A DNA stretch of 64,000 nt, from assembly GCA_963749825.1 (NCBI GenBank), contig CAVVOI010000022.1:7568-71567 (forward strand). Reading direction: 5' to 3'. The notes beneath the pieces were generated by a model. That model ran no database searches. It was not told the DNA's origin and saw only the letters and a list, made by a program, of their open reading frames with translations. The DNA comes from UBA11865 sp963749825 (GTDB taxonomy: Bacteria; Chloroflexota; Anaerolineae; Promineifilales; Promineifilaceae). Positions 8,960 through 16,760 of this stretch are shown here, piece by piece. The position numbers were made by a program, and so were the translations under genes. Positions within the stretch are counted from its first letter, which is position 1. Every line of letters starts with the position of its first letter.

Positions 8960-8998
8960 GGTAGCAGGTCTATTTGCTACTGGCTTGCTACCACTTTT
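8960..8998 (+). terminator. Probable intrinsic terminator after the SDR gene
   Basis: GGTAGCA (8960-8966) pairs with TGCTACC (8986-8992), and ACTTTTTG follows at once. The stem is 7 bp with a 19-nt loop that contains another partial copy of the arm. It lies 12 bp after the reductase stop codon, so it may end or attenuate that transcript before the PHA synthase. Confidence 0.5.
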
Positions 8999-9039
8999 TG
9001 ATATCGTAAAGACTGGAATCTGGAGGCTGACAGAATTTG

Positions 9040-10680
9040 ATGAATGAAGAAATAACATCCGTATGGGAGTCGATGTTTAACTTGATGAGCGGCAGTTTCG
9101 CCGCCACCATGAAGGTTCAGCAGGCCAGCATGCAAGCGGCCGCCCGCAGCATGGAATTGACGGCCAACGCCTACGCCCGCCTGTGGGGTCTATCGACTGA
9201 TGAAGTCATGCCCTCCGACAGGCGCTTCAAGGATGATGCCTGGAGCGAAAATGTAGCCGCCGACGCCATGAAACAGGCTTATCTGATCTCCGGGCAATGG
9301 CTGCTGGATATGGTCGATGGCTTGGAAGCAGTCAACCCTGATCTGCACCAGCAAGCCAAATTTTGGTCACAACAATATATCGACGCCCTGAGCCCATCCA
9401 ATTACGCCCTGACCAACCCGGTGGTGATCCAAGAAACGGTCCGCACCGGCGGCATGAATCTCGTGCGAGGCATGGAGAATTTCCTGGCCGATGCCCAACA
9501 AGGACGGATCAGCCAGGTGCAAAAGGGCTCCTTCGAAGTGGGGGTAAATCTGGCCATCACTCCAGGCCAGGTGGTGTATCGCAATCCACTCATCGAGCTG
9601 ATCCAATACAGCCCTTCCACCGATAAGGTACAAGAGATCCCCATCTTGATTGTCCCGCCCTGGATCAACAAATATTACGTGATGGATATGCGGCCGGAGA
9701 ATTCGTTGTACAAGTATCTGGTCGACGCCGGTTTCACGGTCTTCACCATCAGTTGGAAGAACCCAGATGACTCCGTCCTGGATCTGGAATGGGACGACTA
9801 TATGGATCTGGGTCCGCTGAAGGCTGTGGAGGTGGTGCGATCTATTACCGGCGTCGAAAAGGTGAATCTAGTCGGCTACTGCCTGGGCGCCATCATCACC
9901 CAGGTGACCCTGGCTTATCTGGCAGCTAGCGACCAAGAAGAGCTCATCAATTCGGCCACGCTTTTTACCGCTCACCAGGATTTTCACAACGCGGGCGATA
10001 TCTCGGTCTTCATCAACAAGCCCGGCGTCGTTTTCTTGGACTGGATCATGAAGGCCAGCGGCGGGTATTTGGACGGCCGCAATATGGCGGCGACCTTCAA
10101 TATGTTGCGGGCCAATGACCTGTTGTGGAATTACGTCGTCCATAACTACTTGTTGGGTCAGGAACCGCCGGCTTTCGATTTATTGCACTGGAACAGCGAC
10201 GGCACCCGGGTTCCCGGCAAAGTGCACTCTTTCCTGGTGCGCGAATTTTTCCTGGAAAACAAACTCATGGAGCCAAACCAAATCCAGGTCAAGGATACGG
10301 GCGTGGATCTTGGATTGATCACCACGCCGACCTATGTCGTAGCCTGCAATGGCGACCATATTGTGCCCTGGCAGGGTGCCTTTTGCGTTCGCGAACTGCA
10401 AGGCGGACCAGTGCGCTTTATTTTGAGCGGCGGCGGACATATCGCCGGCATCATCAATCACCCAGCCGCCAATAAGAGAGCATACTGGGTCAATGACGAC
10501 GAAGAAACAGATCCGGAGATGTGGTTGGCCAAAGCGGAAAAGAATGAAGGCAGCTGGTGGGTGGATTGGGTCCCCTGGCTGGCTGAACGCTCGGGCGATC
10601 AAATAGCGCCCCCGACCACGGGCAATGAGGAATACCCGCCGCTCATGGATGCGCCGGGCACTTACGTCTTGGAGAAGTAG
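9040..10680 (+). CDS. phaC: Class I-like poly(3-hydroxyalkanoate) synthase
   Basis: The 546-residue protein polymerises (R)-3-hydroxyacyl-CoA on nascent PHA granules. Its N-terminal helical domain (1-180) precedes an alpha/beta-hydrolase core with the PHA synthase box GYCLGA, whose nucleophile Cys is residue 281. The catalytic Asp is D439 in NGDHIVPW and the His is H467 in GGHIAGIINHP, a typical class I C-terminus. VPPWINKYYVMDM is another hallmark. Length matches class I (about 550-590 residues). A TTG at 9037 directly precedes ATG 9040; the GGAG at 9022-9025 could serve either. The next gene, a PhaE-like subunit, begins 3 bp after the stop, so the two are co-transcribed. Confidence 0.92.
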   Translation: MNEEITSVWESMFNLMSGSFAATMKVQQASMQAAARSMELTANAYARLWGLSTDEVMPSDRRFKDDAWSENVAADAMKQAYLISGQWLLDMVDGLEAVNPDLHQQAKFWSQQYIDALSPSNYALTNPVVIQETVRTGGMNLVRGMENFLADAQQGRISQVQKGSFEVGVNLAITPGQVVYRNPLIELIQYSPSTDKVQEIPILIVPPWINKYYVMDMRPENSLYKYLVDAGFTVFTISWKNPDDSVLDLEWDDYMDLGPLKAVEVVRSITGVEKVNLVGYCLGAIITQVTLAYLAASDQEELINSATLFTAHQDFHNAGDISVFINKPGVVFLDWIMKASGGYLDGRNMAATFNMLRANDLLWNYVVHNYLLGQEPPAFDLLHWNSDGTRVPGKVHSFLVREFFLENKLMEPNQIQVKDTGVDLGLITTPTYVVACNGDHIVPWQGAFCVRELQGGPVRFILSGGGHIAGIINHPAANKRAYWVNDDEETDPEMWLAKAEKNEGSWWVDWVPWLAERSGDQIAPPTTGNEEYPPLMDAPGTYVLEK

Positions 10681-10683
10681 AAA

Positions 10684-11037
10684 ATGAGCCAAGAAGAGGA
10701 ACCCAAAAAATCGGCGGTCGATCCCTTCGCTAACATGATGCAGTTCTACGATAACTGGAGCAAGACCTGGGCCAATTCAATGAGTGAAACGGTAGCCAAT
10801 CCGCGCTTTGCCGAGACCATGTCCCAACAAATGGCGGGCAGCCTGGAATTTTGGTCCGTGGTGCGCCAGCAGGTAGGCGACGCCATGGAACAATATCTAC
10901 AGCAATTGAGTTTGCCGACCCAGCAAGAGGTCGTCAGCCTGGCCGAGCGGATGACGACCATCGAAATGCGATTAGACGATGTGGAAGCGAAGCTAGATCA
11001 AATCCTGGATCATTTGAAAGAGTCTCAGGATTCCTAA
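10684..11037 (+). CDS. PhaE-like PHA synthase subunit / phasin-like protein
   Basis: The 117-residue helical protein has the character of short PhaE proteins: an amphipathic Trp/Met-rich N-terminal half (DPFANMMQFYDNWSKTW) and a C-terminal coiled coil (MTTIEMRLDDVEAKLDQIL). PhaE partners class III PhaC. Here it sits between a class I-like synthase (3 bp upstream) and a class III-like synthase (start 16 bp downstream). It is much shorter than Allochromatium PhaE (about 360 residues), so the assignment rests on coiled-coil composition and position. The likely job is activation or dimer stabilisation of the downstream synthase, or granule coating. Confidence 0.68.
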   Translation: MSQEEEPKKSAVDPFANMMQFYDNWSKTWANSMSETVANPRFAETMSQQMAGSLEFWSVVRQQVGDAMEQYLQQLSLPTQQEVVSLAERMTTIEMRLDDVEAKLDQILDHLKESQDS

Positions 11038-11053
11038 CTCCTTGGAGAGAAGT

Positions 11054-12175
11054 TTGGACGAATCGATTGCTCCACCTTGGGAGGACTTTTTCTTTCAATT
11101 TGAATCGGCTGCCAGCGCCTCCAACGAGGCAACTCAAGCCATGTACGGCCGGTCGGTCAAGGGCGCTAATATTATCGTTAAATCGCTGGATGCGCCGGTA
11201 GGACTGACGCCGAAAGATCTGGTTTGGTCCCTCAATAAAAGCAAATTATATCGCTACCAATCCAGCCGGCCGGCTGAGGAGCGCCATCCCGTCCCCCTAA
11301 TGCTGGTCTATGCCCTGATAAATAAGCCATTCATCTTCGACCTGGTGCCGGGCCGGAGTTTCATCGAATACATGCTCGAACAAGGCTTCGATATCTACCT
11401 TTTAGATTGGGGCACGCCGGGACCGGAAGATAAGAACATCACCTTTGACGATTACGTGACTGAATATCTTTACCGGGCGGTGCGTAAAGTGCTGCGTGTT
11501 TCCGGCGCCGAAGAGATCAGCCTGCTCGGCTATTGTCTGGGGGCAACCCTGACCGTGACTTTCGCCGGCTTGTACCCGGAAGTGCCCATTCGGAACATCA
11601 TCTTGTTAACAGCCCCGTTGGACTTTTCCAGCCAGCCCGAGGGATCGATGGCAGTCTGGCTGGACGAGGATCGTCTCGACGTCGATAAACTGGTCAATAC
11701 TTTAGAAAACGTACCGGGCGAATTGATCCGCCACTGGGCCAAGATGTTGAAACCCATGGAGAATTTCGTCGGAGTCTATGTGAATCTTTGGAAATCGCTG
11801 GACGACGAGATGGCCGTGTGGGGCTGGCAGGCGATCAATCGCTGGGTGGAAGATGTGGTTCCGGTCGCCGGCGCGGCCTTCCGCCAATTCGTGAAAGAGT
11901 ACGTTCGAGAAAATAAACTGGTCAATGATGAGCACGTGATCGACGGCCGGCCGGTCCTGATGGCCAACATTGACGCTTCGCTGCTCAACATTGTGGCCCA
12001 ATATGATCACCTGGTGGACCAATCCCAGGCCGCAAGCATCATGGACATGGTAGCCAGCGAGGACAAAGAACTGAAGATCATCCCCGCTACCCATGTAGGC
12101 ATCATGATCAGCGGCCGGGCCAAGTACAAGTTATGGCCGGAAGTGGCCAGTTGGTTAGGCGAACGATCGGGTTGA
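11054..12175 (+). CDS. phaC: Class III-like poly(3-hydroxyalkanoate) synthase
   Basis: The 373-residue synthase has the length of class III PhaC (about 355 residues) and lacks the long N-terminal domain of the copy upstream. The PHA synthase box GYCLGA carries nucleophile C161; the catalytic Asp is D318 (QYDHLVD) and the His H347 (ATHVGIM). RSFIEYMLEQGFDIYLLDWG is typical of the class. No ATG suits: TTG 11054 lies 4 bases after GGAGAG and gives MDESIAPPW, while a TTG at 11042 would put the start inside that site. Together with the adjoining PhaE-like gene it could form a class III synthase beside the class I-like one. Confidence 0.9.
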   Translation: MDESIAPPWEDFFFQFESAASASNEATQAMYGRSVKGANIIVKSLDAPVGLTPKDLVWSLNKSKLYRYQSSRPAEERHPVPLMLVYALINKPFIFDLVPGRSFIEYMLEQGFDIYLLDWGTPGPEDKNITFDDYVTEYLYRAVRKVLRVSGAEEISLLGYCLGATLTVTFAGLYPEVPIRNIILLTAPLDFSSQPEGSMAVWLDEDRLDVDKLVNTLENVPGELIRHWAKMLKPMENFVGVYVNLWKSLDDEMAVWGWQAINRWVEDVVPVAGAAFRQFVKEYVRENKLVNDEHVIDGRPVLMANIDASLLNIVAQYDHLVDQSQAASIMDMVASEDKELKIIPATHVGIMISGRAKYKLWPEVASWLGERSG

Positions 12176-12197
12176 TCGAGACTTTCATTTTTATCAT

Positions 12198-12302
12198 TAT
12201 GACCTAAGGGAGGAATCCCTTTAGTCTTCGTTAAATCTAAACGCACTTTCTAAATAAGAAACCAGGGATTCCTCATTCCGCTGCGCTGCATTCGGAATGA
12301 CA
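12198..12302. repeat. Intergenic palindromic repeat (REP-like), copy 1
   Basis: AGGAATCCCT (12211-12220) is matched by the inverted AGGGATTCCT (12264-12273), after which TCATTCCG folds back on CGGAATGA around a GCTGCGCTGCATT loop. The same word set (AATCCCT, AGGGAT, GATGACA) occurs at 21176-21260. It lies between the PHA and acyl-CoA ligase genes and may act as a transcript-end hairpin. Confidence 0.55.
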
Positions 12303-12336
12303 GATCTCAATTGGAAAAGGTTTGGAGGAAAAAGAG

Positions 12337-13863
12337 ATGCAAGCGGCAGACCTGTTGAGCAAACGGGCTCATTTGACGCCTGACCGGGAAGCGCTGCTCG
12401 AACTGGAGACGGGCCGGCGTTTTACCTACTTCCAACTCAATGCTCGGGCCAACAATGCAGCTAATTTTCTGTCAGAAAAACTAGGCGTCGGCAAAGGGGA
12501 TCGGGTCTCCATCCTGGCCCAAAACAGCGTGACTTACCTGGAGCTATTTTACGGCCTGGCAAAAATCGGAGCCGTATTTGCCCCACTCAATTGGCGGCTG
12601 GTGGCCCGTGAACTGGCCTATATCGTCAACGATTGCGGATCGAAAGTATTGATTTGTGGACCGGAATACGCCATGACCCTGGCCGAGATGCGGTCGGAGA
12701 TCGACGTAGAACATTTAGTGAGTTTGGAAGGGGCCCATATCCCAGGCAGTTGGCGCTACGAGGAAGAGGTGGCGTCGGCCTCTGACAAAGAGCCGGCACG
12801 ACCGGCGCTGGATGGCGAGGATGCTCATTGTATCTTGTATACCTCGGGCACCACTGGCCGGCCCAAGGGAGCGATCATTCCCCACCGGCAAGTGTTGTGG
12901 AACTGTATCAACACGGTCATCAGTTGGGGCTTGACCGAAAACGATGTCTCGCCGGTGTTCACACCCTTGTTTCACGCTGGCGGTTTATTCGCTTTTCTCA
13001 CGCCTCTATTCTATCTCGGCGGCCGGATCATCCTGGCCCGTTCCTTTGATGCCGGCGAGTCTATGCGGGTGATCATCGAGGAAGGTTGCACCGTGATTTT
13101 AGGTGTACCGACTTTATTCCAAATTTGGTTGGATTCGCCGGAATTCGCCTCGGCCGATTTCAGCCGGGTGCGCTTTTTCATTAGCGGCGGGGCGCCCTGC
13201 CCGCCACCGTTGATGGACACCTGGCGGGTCAAAAAGGGCATCGTCTTCCGCCAGGGATATGGTCTGACCGAAGTCGGACCCAACTGCTTCACCATGACCG
13301 ACGAAGATTCGGTGGTCAAAAGTGGCTCGGTAGGCAAGCCCATATTTCACAGCCAGATGCGCTTGGTGGATGAAAACGGCAATGACGTGGGGCTGGGCCA
13401 AACCGGTGAATTGTTGATCAAGGGGCCTCACGTGTGTTCGGGCTACTGGCGTAATCCGGAAGCGACGGCGTCATCGCTGCGCGACGGTTGGTTCTATACC
13501 GGCGACATGGCCCGCCGCGATGAAGATGGCTTTTATACCATCGCCGGCCGTTTCAAGGACATGATCATCAGCGGCGGCGAAAATGTTTACGCGGCCGAAG
13601 TGGAGGCTGTCTTCGTCGAGCATCCGGCCGTGGCCGAAGCTGCACTCATCGGCCGGCCCGACGAGAAGTGGGGCGAGGTCGGCTTGATGGTCGTCGTCTT
13701 GGAAAAAGGACAATCGACCACAGAAGAAGAGCTGCGGGAATTTTGCCAGGGGCATCTTGCCCGCTACAAGGTGCCTAAACAAGTCATTTTCGCCGAATCG
13801 CTACCCTACTCGCCTTACGGCAAGGTGATGAAGGCTGAGCTAAAAGAAGTATTCGTGAGTTAG
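12337..13863 (+). CDS. AMP-forming acyl-CoA ligase 1 (FadD/AMP-binding family)
   Basis: The 508-residue adenylate-forming enzyme activates a carboxylic acid to its CoA thioester with ATP. It shows the P-loop-like A3 motif YTSGTTGRPKG, A5 GYGLTEVG, A7 FYTGDMARRD, A8 GRFKDMIISGGENV and the C-terminal catalytic Lys in PYGKVMKAEL. ATG 12337 is chosen because GGAGG lies 8 bases upstream. The substrate cannot be told from sequence; the ANL clade looks like medium/long-chain or cyclic-acid ligases. It is the first of three such genes in 11 kb and is followed 9 bp later by an alpha/beta hydrolase, so they are probably co-transcribed. Confidence 0.9.
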   Translation: MQAADLLSKRAHLTPDREALLELETGRRFTYFQLNARANNAANFLSEKLGVGKGDRVSILAQNSVTYLELFYGLAKIGAVFAPLNWRLVARELAYIVNDCGSKVLICGPEYAMTLAEMRSEIDVEHLVSLEGAHIPGSWRYEEEVASASDKEPARPALDGEDAHCILYTSGTTGRPKGAIIPHRQVLWNCINTVISWGLTENDVSPVFTPLFHAGGLFAFLTPLFYLGGRIILARSFDAGESMRVIIEEGCTVILGVPTLFQIWLDSPEFASADFSRVRFFISGGAPCPPPLMDTWRVKKGIVFRQGYGLTEVGPNCFTMTDEDSVVKSGSVGKPIFHSQMRLVDENGNDVGLGQTGELLIKGPHVCSGYWRNPEATASSLRDGWFYTGDMARRDEDGFYTIAGRFKDMIISGGENVYAAEVEAVFVEHPAVAEAALIGRPDEKWGEVGLMVVVLEKGQSTTEEELREFCQGHLARYKVPKQVIFAESLPYSPYGKVMKAELKEVFVS

Positions 13864-13872
13864 GAGAGTAAA

Positions 13873-14679
13873 ATGCCCAAGCTACAGGCCAACGGCATCA
13901 ACATATATTACGAGGTACATGGCTCTGGCAAGCCCCTGATCTTGATCAACGGCTTAGGATATGACCTGTGGATGTGGCATAAGATGGTCCCCTTTCTGGC
14001 CCAAGGCCGGCGGGTGATCACCTTCGATAATCGCGGCGTAGGTCAAACGGATAAGCCAGAAGGTCCGTATACAGCCCAGATGTTGGCCGATGATACGGCC
14101 GGTTTATTGCAGGAGTTAGGCATCGAGCGAGCGGCGGTGATGGGCCACTCCATGGGTGGATTTATTGCCCAGGCCCTGGTGCTCAGCCGGCCGGATATTG
14201 TGAATGAGCTGATCCTTTCGGCCACCAACTTTGGCGGCTCGAACCATATCCCTGTGTCGCAGGAAGCTATGGCGGTGCTTTCCGATATGACCGCAGATCC
14301 TGTGGAGCGCCTGAGACGCGGTATCGCCATTAGCTGCGCGCCCGGTTACGCCGAGGCTAATCCAGAGTTCGTACAATGTTGGCTCGATTACCGCATCGAA
14401 CATCCCATCGAACCGGCGCCCTACCAGGCCCAGATAGCCATCGGCCTATCATTGATGACGGCCGAGGCCAGCTTTGAACCGCGCTTGAAAGAGGTCCAGG
14501 CGCCGACCCTCATCCTTTTTGGCGAGCATGACAAAGTCGTACCGCCGGGCAATGCGGAGTTATTGGCCCGGGAAATTCCAAACAACAGTATCGAGATATT
14601 GCCCGGCGCCGGGCATTTCTTTCCTTTTGAGGTTCCGGAAAAGGCATCGGCGGCCGTGATCGCATTTTTGTTATCATAA
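13873..14679 (+). CDS. Alpha/beta hydrolase (3-oxoadipate enol-lactonase-like)
   Basis: The 268-residue hydrolase has the canonical fold: oxyanion region INGLGYDLWMW, FDNRGVGQTDKP, nucleophile elbow GHSMGG (Ser near residue 93), acid FGEHDKVVPP and catalytic His in GAGHFFPFE. It resembles PcaD/MhpC-type C-C or lactone hydrolases and non-heme peroxidases. No signal peptide is present, so it is cytoplasmic. It follows an acyl-CoA ligase by 9 bp. Ring-fission or lactone-opening activity in a catabolic route is a family-level inference. Confidence 0.85.
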   Translation: MPKLQANGINIYYEVHGSGKPLILINGLGYDLWMWHKMVPFLAQGRRVITFDNRGVGQTDKPEGPYTAQMLADDTAGLLQELGIERAAVMGHSMGGFIAQALVLSRPDIVNELILSATNFGGSNHIPVSQEAMAVLSDMTADPVERLRRGIAISCAPGYAEANPEFVQCWLDYRIEHPIEPAPYQAQIAIGLSLMTAEASFEPRLKEVQAPTLILFGEHDKVVPPGNAELLAREIPNNSIEILPGAGHFFPFEVPEKASAAVIAFLLS

Positions 14680-14686
14680 TCAACAT

Positions 14687-14759
14687 TGGTAGGGGTAAGC
14701 ACGAAACTGAACGAAGTTCAGTCGCTTGCCCTAGGCAGACACGGAGGTTTGCCCCTACG
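14687..14759. repeat. Intergenic palindromic element, second type
   Basis: GTAGGGG (14689-14695) pairs with CCCCTAC (14752-14758), enclosing a second perfect hairpin CTGAAC-GAA-GTTCAG (14707-14721). The nested structure fills nearly the whole gap between two hydrolase genes, ending 9 bp before the next start codon, so it could modulate translation or transcript stability. Confidence 0.55.
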
Positions 14760-14768
14760 ATAATCTAT

Positions 14769-15662
14769 ATGTCACAACAACGTATTGAACCGGACAAAAA
14801 AGGCACCATCGACGTCGAAAACGGGTCCCGGCAAATCTACTGGGAATATTTCGGCCAGGGACAACGGGAAGTGGTGGTCCTACTGAATGGCCTGGCCATG
14901 TTCACCCGATCTTGGCACCGCACGGTGCCCCTGCTCCATCCGGAGTTCGACGTGCTGCTGTATGACTACTTCGGCCAGGGCCAGTCATCGCAAGAAGACG
15001 AACCATATTACATCGACAAATTGGCCGGCTATTTGATTCAGGTGATGGATACATTGGGAGTTGAGCGCATACATCCCATCGGCGTCTCTTATGGCGGTTT
15101 CATCGCCGCCGATCTCGGCCGGCTCTACCAGGATCGCCTGCACACGCTGCTGCTTTCGGGCATCCTGCTCACCCGCGAAATGACTTTCCAGTTATACCAG
15201 GATCTGTCGCTCATGTTTTATCGAGAGCCAGAACCGGCCTTTGAGATCTATACCCATTACATGTATGAGAAGATCTTCGGCGAACCAATGGCCCGCCGGA
15301 TTTACGGCGAAAAGATGGAAGCCGGCCGCTTCAGATTCCACGATCGCTACAAGGACCGCAAATATTGCCTGATCCGCCTGACCGAAGCCCAGGATCCTTT
15401 TTTCGATAATATCGACCGCCATCCGGACGCATACAGCCATATCCAGACGCCGACGCTCATCCTGACCGGTGAGCAGGACCGGGCCATCCCAGTCTGGCAG
15501 CAGGAAAAGTTGCTGGAGATTCTGCCCAACAGCAAGCAAATTATGCTGCCGGAGTGTGGTCATATGACCTATATGGAGCGGCCCGAAATATTCTGGCCGG
15601 CCGTGCGGGCTTTTTTCCGGGCTAAATCCATCGATTTTGAATTCGAAGCAACCCCCGCCTAG
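14769..15662 (+). CDS. Alpha/beta hydrolase
   Basis: The 297-residue protein has the alpha/beta-hydrolase core: LLNGLAMFTRSWH oxyanion strand, YDYFGQGQSS, nucleophile elbow GVSYGG (Ser near residue 106), acid GEQDRAIP and His in PECGHMTYME. The N-terminal 30 residues are an extra polar extension. A large cap (residues about 130-215) rich in Tyr/Phe/Arg suggests a bulky substrate. It ends 22 bp before the TTG start of the KAS III-like gene, implying coupling. Possible roles are thioesterase, C-C hydrolase or esterase; sequence alone does not decide. Confidence 0.82.
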   Translation: MSQQRIEPDKKGTIDVENGSRQIYWEYFGQGQREVVVLLNGLAMFTRSWHRTVPLLHPEFDVLLYDYFGQGQSSQEDEPYYIDKLAGYLIQVMDTLGVERIHPIGVSYGGFIAADLGRLYQDRLHTLLLSGILLTREMTFQLYQDLSLMFYREPEPAFEIYTHYMYEKIFGEPMARRIYGEKMEAGRFRFHDRYKDRKYCLIRLTEAQDPFFDNIDRHPDAYSHIQTPTLILTGEQDRAIPVWQQEKLLEILPNSKQIMLPECGHMTYMERPEIFWPAVRAFFRAKSIDFEFEATPA

Positions 15663-15684
15663 CCGGGGTTATTGGAAGATAACG

Positions 15685-16683
15685 TTGACGAAACGATACG
15701 CACAAATTAAGAGCACCGGGCGTTATATCCCGGAAAAAGTGATCACCAACGACGATCTGAACCTGCTATTGGGCGAAAACGTGGGTGACTGGCTGGTGGA
15801 AAATGTGGGCATCCGCGAGCGGCATGTCATGGCTGATCATGAGACGACCTCAGACTTAGTCGTTTCAGCAGCAAACCAAGCCCTGGAACGAGCAGGTCTT
15901 TCGGCGGCCGATCTCGACTTGATCCTGGTGGCCACCGATACGCCGGATTACATCAGCCCGGCCACGGCCTCTGTGGTTCAGGCCAAGTTAGGGGCCGATA
16001 AGGCTGGCACCTATGATATCAACTGCGCTTGCGCCGCCTGGGTCACCGCCCTGGATGCGGCCGCTCGCTATATCGCCACCGACAGCGACTACCGGCATAT
16101 CCTGGTCGCTGGTGGATACGGCATGTCCCGCTATATTGATTGGAGCGACAAATACACCTGCACCCTCTTTGCCGATGGCGCGGCCGCGGCTATCGTTGGC
16201 GCCGGCGATGAGCCGGGTTTCCTGGCCGGAAAACTGATCGCCGCCGGCGAGTACCACGACGCCCTGGGCATCTATACCGGCGGCACCTACCGTCCGGCTA
16301 CGGCAGAGACGGTGGCCGAATATGGTCCACCCAAGGTGCAGTTCGTACGCAAATTCCCGGCCACGTTCAACAGCGATAATTGGCCGCCGCTCATCGAAGC
16401 AACGGTGAAAAAGGCCGGATTAATCTTGGCCGATCTCGACTTCTTCGTCTTCACCCAGCTCAATCTACGAACCATCGAGATGGTCATGGAGAAATTGGGC
16501 CAGCCGATGAACAAGACCCACAATATCATGGATAAGTGGGGCTATTTGGGATCAGCCTGCATCCCGGCCGCGCTAGATGACGCCCTGGTTCAAAGTGTCG
16601 GGCCAAAAGCAGGCGATCATGTCATATTTTGTGCCAGCGGTGGCGGGCTGGCCATGGCGGCAAGCGTCTGGAAATGGGTTTGA
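15685..16683 (+). CDS. KAS III-like condensing enzyme (FabH family) lacking catalytic His and Asn
   Basis: The 332-residue thiolase-superfamily protein aligns end to end with FabH. TTG 15685 follows GGAAG and gives MTKRYAQIKSTGRYIPE, the normal FabH N-terminus. The nucleophile Cys is C116 in NCACAAW. The FabH His in HQANxRI is replaced by TQLNLRT, and the Asn in GNTSAAS is replaced by GYLGSAC. So of the Cys-His-Asn triad only Cys is kept. The C-terminal ASGGGLAMA loop is normal. Such proteins may do acyl transfer or work with other residues. The context of ligases, thiolase and DUF35 protein favours acyl-CoA metabolism over fatty-acid initiation. Confidence 0.85.
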   Translation: MTKRYAQIKSTGRYIPEKVITNDDLNLLLGENVGDWLVENVGIRERHVMADHETTSDLVVSAANQALERAGLSAADLDLILVATDTPDYISPATASVVQAKLGADKAGTYDINCACAAWVTALDAAARYIATDSDYRHILVAGGYGMSRYIDWSDKYTCTLFADGAAAAIVGAGDEPGFLAGKLIAAGEYHDALGIYTGGTYRPATAETVAEYGPPKVQFVRKFPATFNSDNWPPLIEATVKKAGLILADLDFFVFTQLNLRTIEMVMEKLGQPMNKTHNIMDKWGYLGSACIPAALDDALVQSVGPKAGDHVIFCASGGGLAMAASVWKWV

Positions 16684-16760
16684 TAGCCAACCTGCCAAGC
16701 TGATCTGCGGCCAGCGATACTGATCACGGATCACTCGCCACTGACCACTGGAGGAACGAC

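Noticed and set aside
10180..10692. Minus-strand open frame (170 codons) opposite the class I-like PHA synthase
   Set aside because: Shadow of a gene with an intact catalytic triad; no family match and no start-site support.
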